From Tretioscincus oriximinensis (Eukaryota; Chordata; Lepidosauria; Squamata; Gymnophthalmidae), in assembly GCA_022410635.1 (NCBI GenBank), contig JAJVDF010000857.1, positions 209,714-273,713 of the forward strand: a DNA stretch of 64,000 nucleotides, written 5' to 3'. Position 1 is the first letter of the stretch. Every line of letters begins with the position of its first letter. The position numbers were made by a program, and so were the translations under genes. The notes under the pieces were generated by a model, which ran no database searches, had not been told where the DNA came from, and saw only the letters and a list, made by a program, of their open reading frames with translations. Positions 55,746 to 64,000 of the stretch are shown piece by piece.

Positions 55746-56332
55746 TGGATGAGAACCCATCTATATGATGTACATGAAATCAAGCAGCAAACCTTTTGTG
55801 TATGATGCAATATCTGTCTCTTTAAAAAAATATTCATTTTAAAAGGTAAGACCAAAACATAACCCCTTTGTCTGCTTCCTGTACTGGAAAGAGGGCAAAT
55901 ACTGCCATCTACAGGGCAAGGAAAAATGTGGTTTTGAGGACTTCCTATTAACATGGATCTCTTGCCATTTGTGCCAACTTGCAGTGATAGCTAAAGCAAT
56001 ATGGGTACGGCAGGCTGAAGGAGAAGCGATCAAATGTGCAAAAAGTCCTATTATGCCTAGATTGGCTGCGGCCTGACAGATGTTTCTGAACTACAAGTCC
56101 ATTATCAGCCTGGAATAGTGTGGCTAAAGGACAGTCATAGCTGATGGGGCCACCTTTGCCTGGACTTTACTACTGTGCACTTGGTAAGATGAACCAAAAA
56201 GCCCAGATTTTGTCCATTTACTTACCCTCAGGGTGCTTAACAAGGGAAAGATGCAAAATGGCTACCTGAAGAACCTGCTTTTTATACACCACTCAGTTCT
56301 ATAAGGTTAACTTTCACCCGAAGGCTTACAGG

Positions 56333-56795
56333 CAGGGCCGGATTTGGGGTATATCATGACCCTAGACTGCAATTTTTTTATGCCCTCCCGAACACTTCCA
56401 GGCGGAACAGGAAGTGATGTCACTCTGGGTGCCATTCCCAGAAGCAGATTCCGGAAGTGACATCATTTACCCTAAGCTCTTTGTCTCCCACTCTCAGCCT
56501 ATGCAGGGGCTGTGGTAGCAGCCCGGGGCAGACAGGCAAAGCAGCACACAGGCAGGCAGGCGGCAGCGCATGCGGAGCAGCAGGGCAACAATACAATGGT
56601 GCCTGCTGGTGGTGGCTCTTGGTGGTGTCTGGGATATGTGCAGTACATGTCTGCTGCTGCGGGGACAGGCCCAGTAGACGCAACTGGGAGAAATTTAAAT
56701 TTAAACAGCCGGCAATTTGCTGCCACCAATAAACTGCCACCAACCTGCTGCCCAGGGCTTTAGCCCTTGTAGCCCCTGCCCTGGATCCGGCTCTG
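56333..56795. mobile_element. Non-autonomous hAT element with perfect 8-bp target duplication
   Basis: Termini CAGGGCCGGAT and (reverse) CAGAGCCGGAT. Perfect duplication CTTACAGG at 56325-56332 and 56796-56803. 463 bp long with an internal GCAGGCAGGCAGGCGG stretch. No transposase. It lies in a ZC2HC1A intron within a SINE family 2 tail (from about 56250). Confidence 0.88.
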
Positions 56796-57224
56796 CTTAC
56801 AGGTTCCTTTTCAGGGAATTTCTGAGGGGGTCTTTATAGGGGTCCTATAAAGAGTCATGGGGCAATGGAGGCTGCTAGATTCGGAGCAGCTGGGGTAGGA
56901 GGCTTTCGTCAATTGAACGGAAACATGCAGATCACCAAAGCCCCACAAAGTCCAGGGGCAAAGGCCTGATGGACTTTTTCTTGATTTAACCCACTTTGGT
57001 TGAAGTAGATCAGTTTCAGCTGTCTTGGCCCCCGTTTGAACAACTTCACTGATCCGCTTCAGGGTCTAAAACGGATTCCTGACCTTGTGCAAACAGAATC
57101 GAAGACAGGTAAAGCAAACTCACTCCTAAATCAGGTAAATGCAAAGCAGGCATAAATGAACCCTGAATTAAGCAGTGCTTACCCCTGGAGAAAACTAATG
57201 CTTGATATCCCTCCCTTCTCTCCC

Positions 57225-57300
57225 ACCCTCCCCCTTTCCTTCTTTCCTTCCCTCCCTCCCATCCTCCCTCTCATCATCCTTCCCTCCTTCGCCCTAGGTG
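57225..57300. repeat. Pyrimidine-rich tract, ZC2HC1A intron
   Basis: CTTTCCTTCTTTCCTTCCCT and similar TTCC/CTCC runs. Confidence 0.8.
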
Positions 57301-57652
57301 CAACTCTGTCAGTTAACTCTCTCACACAAAACATTCCATGTGGCACAAGGGAGCCCTGGAGGCAACTTAAGCTGACTTCTCCAGAGGCAAAGCTATTAAA
57401 CTCGGGATGGGCTGTTCTCCAGGGAGAGAGAGACGGACACCAATTTTTAATTCTTATTCACATCACTTTTACATATTTCCTATTCTTGGATGATGACCTC
57501 AGCTGAGAGGCAGCAAGGTATGAATGCAAGGAGGAAGCGAAACACTTCCATGGTGTGGTGGGAAAGGAATTAGTTATTTTGTTATGCTTTGTAACCCAAC
57601 AGTTGCATTTTTTTTTAACATGAGCAAATTGTGAACCCGTGAAGGGACTTAC

Positions 57653-57758
57653 CCTGTCTGTAAGCTGGCCCTTACTGGGTTTTTGTGAGCTGGGGACAAC
57701 GCCTGGATCTTGCTTCCCATGGGCCCACCGGCCACCAGGATTTTATTTGCAGGTGAAC
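57653..57758 (-). CDS. ZC2HC1A: ZC2HC1A exon (linker)
   Basis: A 106-bp exon, phase 1 in and phase 2 out. The donor gtaagt is near consensus; the acceptor (ctattcattgaaag) is weaker. The translation contains SPANKILVAGGPMGSKIQALS and PAHKNPVRASLQTG; the GSKIQALSPAHK segment corresponds to the G-N-K-L-Q-T-L-S-P-S-H-K segment of mammalian ZC2HC1A. Reading phases fit the exons on both sides. A run of 16 C lies about 50 bp upstream of the acceptor (57808-57823). Confidence 0.88.
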
Positions 57759-57807
57759 CTTTCAATGAATAGGAACAGGTCATTGTTACATCCAGAAGTA
57801 TTCTCCT

Positions 57808-57823
57808 CCCCCCCCCCCCCCCC
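57808..57823. repeat. Poly-C run
   Basis: Sixteen consecutive C, about 50 bp upstream of a ZC2HC1A exon on the minus strand. Confidence 0.9.
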
Positions 57824-58124
57824 AGAAAAAGAAAAAAGGCCTTTGGGATGAGATCCTAAGACACTGCAAACCCACAAAGTCAAGCCATTGAGCACAGTGG
57901 CAAGTGGGAGAGTCAATGGCCTGAAATGTCAATCAGTGCCCCAGCCTCCATTTCCGGATTGATCAGGCTCTGATGAAAAAGAGGAGAAAGCCCCAATTCG
58001 TACCATTGCAGCAACTGTGTTTTGGTAGGAAAGGCAGCCACACTGGAGAAACAAACTTCTGATATATTCACAGAAAGGAACAGAAAGACCCTTGACTTCC
58101 CAACATTGGCTTGGCAGAATATAA

Positions 58125-58510
58125 GAAGTAAGAGGAACCCGGCTGAATGGGGTCAGAGGCCATCTGGTCCAGCCTTCTGTCACACACAGCGGCCCACCAA
58201 TTGCCCCTGGGCAGCCTGGGACAGAGGAAGGCAAAATCTTCACCTGTCCTCAACTCTAGAAAAAGCGACTTGCAATTCACATGCTGGTGTAGGCTATGGC
58301 AGGCCATGTGGATCAGCCAAATGGGGGCTGCCATAGACGACACAGGTCCACCAATTGCACTAGGCAGTCTCAAGCAGAAGATGGCAAAAACATCACTTGT
58401 TGACTTCTGGCACACGGCATTTCAGGAGCACAACCTGTTTTTCCACCCTAAAAGCTACTGGTATCAAGTCTTCCATGAATTTATCTAATCCCATCTTGAA
58501 GCTTTCCAAT
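58125..58510 (-). mobile_element. CR1 3' fragment with hairpin insert, ZC2HC1A intron
   Basis: Reverse 3' UTR (CCCGGCTGAATGGGGTCAGA) interrupted at about 58270-58345 by a copy of the palindromic repeat. Confidence 0.65.
58270..58345. repeat. Hairpin repeat H1 within CR1 tail
   Basis: ATGCTGGTGTAGGCTATGGC and GGGGGCTGCCATAGACGACA. Confidence 0.65.
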
Positions 58511-58756
58511 TCCTAAACTAAGCCAATGAAAGCAGCATTTGGACATAGGGTCTGCAGCCTCTTGCTGACTTTAGCCATGACATACTGATGGGAAAAAGGG
58601 AACCATTTTTGTACCTACAGGCCATAGGGAGACACTTTCGTAGCTTCTAGCTGCATGTTGCTTGGGAATCTTGGAGCACTGGGGGGAGCTCGATGAAGGG
58701 TCAACCCAGTGTGCAGCAGCAGAAAAAGCAAAATCAATGTAAGGAGTAGTTAGGAA

Positions 58757-59362
58757 GACAATTACAAATCTGTGGTGAAGCCACATTTAGAATTCTGTGT
58801 ACAATTCTGGGCATCNCATCTCAGAAAGGATTTTGTGGAACTAGAGAAGGAGCAGAAAAGGGCAACCAAAAGGACCAAGGGCTGGAACAATATCAAATCA
58901 GGCTGCAACATCTGGGTCTCTTCAGCCTTGAAAGACTCCATTTAAGAGAGGATCTGACTGAAGTGATTAAAATGATCTATGGGACAGAGAAGGTGAATAA
59001 AGAAAAAGTATTTCCCCTAAGACCGGGGCCCCTCTTTGAAGGTGATGGGCAGAAGACTTTGGGCAGACGAGGGAAAGTATTTTTACCCAGAAGAGCTAGC
59101 AGCTTCAATAGCTTTAAGGTAATTTGAGACAAATTCACGGAGACCAAGTGTACCAATAGCTACTAGGGTGGATGTCTTGATTCTGCCTTCGGAATGGAGC
59201 AACAGGCAGGATTCCTGAAAGACAACTTTCAGGGGGTCTAGAGCAGGTTTTGCTTTCTTCTGCTGAGCGTGCCCATGTGCAATTGGCCGGCCACTTTGTG
59301 GAACCGAAGGCTGAACTGGAAGGGCTGTAGCCTCATTCAGAAGGGCTCCTCTTAGGTTCTGA
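58757..59362 (+). mobile_element. CR1 3' fragment in ZC2HC1A intron
   Basis: Degraded RT end (CTCTTCAGCCTTGAAAGACT) and 3' UTR. Confidence 0.75.
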
Positions 59363-60024
59363 TGTATTTCTGATCTTGTGATCTATGCACAAGTAACAGA
59401 CTTAGTGGGGAAAGTCCTGTTTTTCCTTGTGACGGTGACAGTTACTCAAACACAATTCTGAAGAACCTCCATTAGGAGACTCATTTACTTCTCGCAAGTT
59501 TCATGATCACAGGGATCTCAGCAACACTTCTCGGGTAAGGAGCCTCCAAGAAAACCTTAATGAACTGAGTGGTTCAGGCTCCAAGCTGTACGTACAATAC
59601 GCACGAGCAATTCACATTAATGTAACGCGTGTGTTGAACACTTGGCCTAATAAACAATACTCCAGGAGAGAAACAAATTACTTCAAAGCCTATCAAGAAA
59701 GGATGAGGAACCTGCAACCATCTAGATATGACTACATATCCCATCAGCCCACTTTGCCACCCAAGCCACGAGGACGGTGGCAGTGGGGATACAGACTGCT
59801 CAGGACTAGTACAAAGCCTTTTGCAAAGGTCCCAAAGACAAGATGTGGCTCCTAAATCTACTCCACCGCAAGCTCCAGATCCTTGTTGTCTAGAAAAGCC
59901 CCTCAAATCTGAGGACCAAAACTGGGCTTTAGGCATCAAGAAGCAGCCAGGTGATCAAGAAGGAAACAAATCTCAATTCTGCCGCCTCGGTTCTCCCAGC
60001 TGCAATGTTGAGGCATCCAAAGAA

Positions 60025-60145
60025 GTCAATGCGTCTGCGAAAGCTCCTGCCCTTTCTCCTGCCTAGTCCCCAAGTGCTACAAGGCCCCCTTGCTGGAGTG
60101 TCCGAACTAAGAATAACACGGCCGTTTCTCTGAAGTTGGGGCAAC
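60025..60145 (+). mobile_element. Penelope-like repeat fragment, ZC2HC1A intron
   Basis: GCGTCTGCGAAAGCTCCTGC to AATAACACGGCCGTTTCTCT. Its left boundary is near the exon at 60197-60272. Confidence 0.55.
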
Positions 60146-60196
60146 GGTTAAATCACCCCCAGGGCGGAACACCAAGAACAAATGTATTCACATTAC

Positions 60197-60272
60197 TTGG
60201 CTGAGGTAAACGTGAGGAGGCCGGTGGTGTAATTCCTGAAGAAAGCGTCTTTTTAACTGTTGGTGACTTGTA
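60197..60272 (-). CDS. ZC2HC1A: ZC2HC1A exon (Ser/Pro-rich linker)
   Basis: A 76-bp exon with acceptor cgtttctttcag and donor gtaatg, phase 0 in and phase 1 out. The translation is YKSPTVKKTL followed by SSGITPPASSRLPQP. It matches the low-complexity linker after the C2HC finger in ZC2HC1A, especially S-S-R-L-P-Q-P. It was found by reading the minus strand through the splice sites and is too short to stand out as an open reading frame. Confidence 0.9.
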
Positions 60273-60404
60273 CTGAAAGAAACGTAAAGACAAAACAAAT
60301 ACATTATTAATCATTGGACTGAACATGTAACCATTTGCATTTTTCCATTTCTTGAAATGATAACATTAAAAATGGTAATCAGTGTAGGGAGCAAAGGTCA
60401 TGCC

Positions 60405-60815
60405 ACCTCCCCTTTTCTTGCTAGTCTCCAAGGAAGGGGTGGGGAACACAAGGCCTGGGGGCTGGATGAGGCCCGTGAAACCATTTGGTCCGGCACCTGA
60501 CATGCTCCCCAAGGTTTCTCACTTTGTTTACACATGAAGCAAAATACGGAAAGAGGAGAGACGGAGGGCAGGGAGGGGAATTGGGGAGCACTGGAAAGTG
60601 CTCTACGTGTGGGAGGGGCATAGGCAGAGGCCTGGTGGAGGTGTGGCCTAGGCAGGAGGGGGCATGGCCTGGGGGATGGGAAAAGGGTATAGCCCTTGAG
60701 TGATGTTACAAATATCCAAATGAAAAAAGATTCCCCACACCTGCTCTAAGGTGCTACAAGACCTCCTTGCTAGAGGGTCTGGACTTAGACTAGCACGGCT
60801 GTATCATCGATAGAC
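60405..60815 (+). mobile_element. Penelope-like 3' repeat interrupted by the hAT element
   Basis: TTTTCTTGCTAGTCTCCAAG left of the hAT and CTAAGGTGCTACAAGACCTC ... GACTAGCACGGCTGTATC right of it. Confidence 0.6.
60434..60743. mobile_element. Non-autonomous hAT element, ZC2HC1A intron
   Basis: The ends AAGGGGTGGGGAACA and (reverse) CAGGTGTGGGGAATC are imperfect inverted repeats. The 8-bp target duplication is CTCCAAGG / CTCTAAGG (60426-60433, 60744-60751). It sits inside a Penelope-like 3' repeat whose two halves join across it. Confidence 0.8.
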
Positions 60816-60924
60816 CTGCCTGGGGCAGGAGGCTTCAAGGAGAGGAGCTTCTGGGGCTCTTTTGTCTGTCACCCCCAGACTCTAGAAAAGCCTTCCTCTG
60901 GGGACACCGACACACCTGCATTAT

Positions 60925-61415
60925 ACATTATACAGAAAAAGGGAAGACAGACAAGGGAAAGTATTTTTTCACCCAGAGGGTCATCGGCCTTTGGAACCAA
61001 CTTCCAGAAGAGATGGTGACAGCTAGAAGCCTGGATATCTTCAAGGCAGGATTAGACACGTTCATGGACACCAAGGGTATAAACAGCTTGATGCTGCCTT
61101 CAAGGTGGAGCAACAGGCAGGATTCCTGAAGTATCATTTGCAGGGCATTGAGAACAGTTGAAAATTTTGCCTTCTTTTGCTTCAATTGGTGGGCCAGTGT
61201 AGACTATGGCAGGCTCATTTTGGCTCATCCACACACCAGTGCAGACTATGGCAGGCCCTGCATGTGTAGTTCCCTATTCCAAGAGCTGAGAAAAGGTTGA
61301 TTTTGCCTTTCTGCTTGAGGTGCCTGGGGGAAATTGGGGGGGAGGCACTGTGTGAGACAGAAGGCTGGACTAAATGGGCCCCAGGCTGATTCAGCAGGGC
61401 TCCTCTTAGGTCCTT
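60925..61415 (+). mobile_element. CR1 3' fragment with hairpin insert, ZC2HC1A intron
   Basis: 3' UTR with palindromic insert at 61195-61290; the CR1 tail module resumes after it. Confidence 0.7.
61195..61290. repeat. Hairpin repeat H1 within CR1 tail
   Basis: Two tandem left arms (GTGTAGACTATGGCAGGCTC; GTGCAGACTATGGCAGGCCC) and a right outer end CCCTATTCCAAGAG. Confidence 0.65.
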
Positions 61416-61704
61416 ATTTGTCAACAACTGGTTAAAACGGTCTCTCCACCTCTGCCTTGGATGCTTAATCTTCCCCAGGTGTCTTACCTGGCAGCTGTTC
61501 TTTCCGTTCTTAACCACTTAAGTCACTTTACAATTACCAAATAAAACTCGGGATATACATTTGCCCTGGGGGACACATGAGGCCCCAAACCCCTCTGTTG
61601 AAAACCCATCGATCTTAACCTCTGCACCACAATGCCTTCAGGTGCAGGGTAGTCTAGAAATGCAAATAACCGAACAAATAAACGTAGCAGCCTGGTGTTT
61701 TTAC

Positions 61705-61853
61705 CTGTGTCCGAGCAGGTGTCCTTGCCTTTGCATCTGTGACACATTTCCCTTTGTTTGATATTCGTGCTGCCTGCTCCTTGCAGAAACTGATGTGCCG
61801 ATCGGCTGCATTTTGATTAAACCTCCTCTGGCAGTAAGGGCATTGAATGTAAT
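61705..61853 (-). CDS. ZC2HC1A: ZC2HC1A exon with C2HC zinc finger
   Basis: A 149-bp exon between acceptor ttccatgcag and donor gtaaaa, phase 1 in and phase 0 out. It completes the split Asp codon of the previous exon and reads DYIQCPYCQRRFNQNAADRH, then ISFCKEQAARISNKGK. The finger ligands are visible as C-x2-C and H-x3-C. Near identity to the vertebrate family makes this the most diagnostic exon. It ends in RTQ, and the next exon continues in frame. Confidence 0.97.
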
Positions 61854-62084
61854 CTGCATGGAACATGGGAGGAGGAGAAGACACGCTGGTTACTTACTCG
61901 TCTATCTACTTGGTTTCACTACAGACATGACGCTCTGTGAACTACTTCCCGTCCCTTTCGTAGTACTGTGGTTCTGGCCAGTGATACCGGTCAGCAAAAC
62001 CAGATTGACAACAGGTTGTCTTCTCACACGTCAACAACAGAAGGAAAAGACACTACTGTTACAAACCCTGGCTCTTTCCATACT

Positions 62085-62159
62085 GGGGCCCTGTTCCCAC
62101 TGAGCCTCATTCTTAGTTATATCTAGCCTGCCATCCACATGCTAGTGTAGGCTATGGAC
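62085..62159. repeat. Hairpin repeat H1, left arm only
   Basis: CCCACTGAGCCTCATTCTTA and CACATGCTAGTGTAGGCTAT; truncated by the CR1 tail at 62160. Confidence 0.6.
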
Positions 62160-62380
62160 AAGGGTGTAAATGGGGACTAGGATGGATGTCTGGATGCTGC
62201 CTCCGGGATGGAGCAACAGGCAGGACTCCTGAAATGCCATTTGCAAGTCATGAACATGGGCATATTTTGCTTTTCTCTGTTCAGACTGCCCAGGTGCATC
62301 TGGTGGGCTACTGGGTGAGACAGAAGGCTGGACTAGCTGGGCTCAGGTCTGATCCAGTACGCCTCTTATTATGTTCTTAA
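62160..62380 (+). mobile_element. CR1 3' tail fragment
   Basis: Starts GGTGTAAATGGGGACTAGGA and ends in CTCTTATTATGTTCTTAAG. It truncates a hairpin repeat on its left. Confidence 0.7.
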
Positions 62381-62689
62381 GACTATCTCCTCCTTTTAGG
62401 ATGCCCCCAGGATAGAACTATCACACCACGTCCAGGCAAGTCCTTTCCTGTAGCCAGTGCCTGTATCCCACACTGGCCTCATTCGCTAGCAAGGAGCCTC
62501 GTTCATCACCAATGAGTTATTCAAAGCGAGGCAAAACAACAGGCACCTAACTGGACGTGCTTGGCTAGAGAGAAAACGGAAAAAAAACCGTACAGCAACT
62601 CTGGAAATATCAACGAACCATGATTGCAATAAACAACAANGGTGTTCCCATTTTACATGTAAAAATGAGAGAAATTCATGGAAGCAAAG

Positions 62690-63075
62690 GGAATCCACAG
62701 CTACTGGGGTGGCTCTCTTGATGGTGAGGATTCTTGAAGTACCATTTGCAGGGAGTTTAGAAGAGGAGAGGGTTTGCTTCCTTCTGCTTGAGATGCCCGG
62801 GGGCCATGGGTGGGCCAGTGTAGGCTATGGCAGGCCCCGTCTGGCTCATCCACATGCCAGTATAGAATACAGCAGATCCCATTCGGGGCTTGTCATAGTC
62901 TACACTAGTATGTGGCTGGCAGATCCCTATTCCAAGAGTGGAGAAGAGGGGAGGGGTTTGCCTCCTCCTGCTTGAGGTGCCCGGGGGCAACTGAGGGGCC
63001 CCTGGGTGAGGCAGGAGGCTGGACAAGAATGCTGAGTGGCCCCCATTCAGGAGGGCTCCCCTATGTTCATTTACA
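62690..63075 (+). mobile_element. CR1 3' tail with hairpin insert
   Basis: Two CR1 tail modules flank a palindromic repeat at 62815-62940. Confidence 0.65.
62815..62940. repeat. Hairpin repeat H1 within CR1 tail
   Basis: GTGTAGGCTATGGCAGGCCC, a second left arm CCACATGCCAGTATAGAATA, and right arm GGCTTGTCATAGTCTACACT. Confidence 0.7.
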
Positions 63076-63079
63076 TTTA

Positions 63080-63370
63080 TATTTTGTCCTATACCAGAAG
63101 TTTTCAGGTGGCTCACAATAAAAAACCCATAAAACAGATTAAAATAGAACCATTAAAAATAGAACAGTCCTTCAAGGAGAGGCGAATTTTGGCACCACCA
63201 GACATGAGGGTGAGCAGGGGCATGTTCACTATACACCTGCATGTGCACCGTGCAGGTGCCTGATGCACTTCAGGGGAGGGACCATCCCACAGCCTGGGGC
63301 CCAGCGGAGAGAAGGCCCTGCCAAGTGTCCACCACCCCCTTGACGAGCAAAGGAGGAGGAAAGCCATCCC
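63080..63370 (-). repeat. Unclassified L2-tail-associated repeat, ZC2HC1A intron
   Basis: TATTTTGTCCTATACCAGAA then GGGAGGGACCATCCCACAGC and GAGAAGGCCCTGCCAAGTGT; the same layout as 44670-45025. Confidence 0.45.
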
Positions 63371-63843
63371 AGCCTATGTAAAATAATTTAATCTCTCTCA
63401 TATATATGAAGAAAATCCAAATTGCCTAAAATACGTCACATAAATTGTCTACAAGTCACCTTCTCTGAATGCATTCAGAAGACTCTTTCCCTGGCCCTTG
63501 GTTGAGAAACTGCTCTCCCTTCACTACTGCTGGAGAGCAACTGAAAATGTTATTTCTGCCTTCAATGTTAAAACTGCCCTGATATATTTGCGTAACAAAT
63601 AAACTAAATAAAAACATCCAAGGTGAGTCCTATTAGTCCACGTGGAACCGTGGGCTCCAGCAGTGGAGTAAAAGCTGACACCTGCAACATGTTTCTTGGA
63701 ATCGTGGCCCTTTGGTACTTCAGGAGAGTCCGTGCGTTGGTTTTTCTGAATCCCCAGCAGGAGTTCCATTTGTTTCACTCCGTGAAGAAACTCCCGACAG
63801 CGGGATCTGTATTCACGGCAGCTCGTCCCTCCCCATGACCTAC

Positions 63844-63985
63844 CAGGATCGTAGCTGGGGGGTGGAGGCGGGGGCAGTTTTCCACCTTCCTTGAGCACCA
63901 GGTCCACCCCCTTGGCCGCGCGAATTGCTGCTATGAGCTCCTCATGCTTCCGCCTCCAGTTTGACGGCTTCTTCGGAGGTTCTGG
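63844..63985 (-). CDS. ZC2HC1A: ZC2HC1A internal exon (basic and polyproline segment)
   Basis: A 142-bp exon, phase 0 in and phase 1 out, with acceptor ttcattctcag and donor gtaggt on the minus strand. It encodes PEPPKKPSNWRRKHEELI and then, 13 residues on, KEGGKLPPPPPPSYDP. This is the conserved linker just before the second C2HC finger of the ZC2HC1 (FAM164) family. The K-E-G-G-K-L-P6-S-Y-D-P string favours ZC2HC1A over the paralogue ZC2HC1B. Earlier exons, which carry the first zinc finger and the start codon, lie beyond the right edge of the window. The protein is a predicted zinc-binding protein with no firmly established biochemical role. Confidence 0.95.
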
Positions 63986-64000
63986 CTGAGAATGAAAGAG

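Noticed and set aside
1..64000. A bacterial-style defence or biosynthetic system
   Set aside because: The window is vertebrate DNA with introns, LINEs and SINEs; no operons, ribosome binding sites or CRISPR arrays occur.

Overview
This is vertebrate nuclear DNA, most likely from a squamate reptile (lizard-like). The evidence is the repeat mix: several CR1 subfamilies with their RT carboxy-terminus, an L2-clade LINE, a nearly intact L1-clade LINE, two tRNA-derived SINE families, hAT and Tc1 elements and Penelope-like fragments. I cannot name the species. No prokaryotic gene, CRISPR array, rRNA or functional tRNA was seen. Isolated single Ns are scattered throughout (probably masked ambiguity codes), and there is one 313-base gap at 30177-30489.

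Host genes. Two genes sit tail to tail in the right half. On the minus strand, six phase-compatible exons between 63985 and 50625 encode the last 252 residues of ZC2HC1A (C2HC zinc finger plus terminal zinc-ribbon-like Cys pairs). On the plus strand, four small exons (39256-39370, 43407-43448, 45217-45336, 46358-46507) form a secreted-cytokine-like frame that I interpret as a strongly diverged interleukin 7. The evidence is the signal peptide, intron phases, placement of one N-glycosylation sequon, the terminal Cys spacing with a TCW motif, and the convergent position next to ZC2HC1A that is known in human. IL7 exon 1 was not found. CpG-rich blocks at about 170-520 and 29480-30950, both with kappaB-type sites, are candidate promoters.

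Layout. 1-18 kb: CpG island, then CR1 fragments, SINE and hAT pieces and AT-rich unique DNA. 18.2-25.4 kb: a minus-strand L1-clade element carrying a 1.23-kb tandem duplication that looks like an assembly artefact. 26-29.2 kb: an L2 LINE, a Tc1 relic split by a CR1, and a SINE with an L2-type tail. 29.5-31 kb: GC-rich island with the gap. 31-39 kb: SINEs, an LTR-like stretch and an old L1 fragment with nested CR1. 39-46.5 kb: IL7. 46.5-50.6 kb: the short interval between the two 3' ends, with two hairpin-forming repeats. 50.6-64 kb: ZC2HC1A with CR1, hAT and other repeats in its introns.

The least explained repeat signal is a family of roughly 110-170 bp near-palindromes (more than twenty copies or fragments). 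A second unclassified family is present in three copies that share a ZNF143/Staf-like motif.
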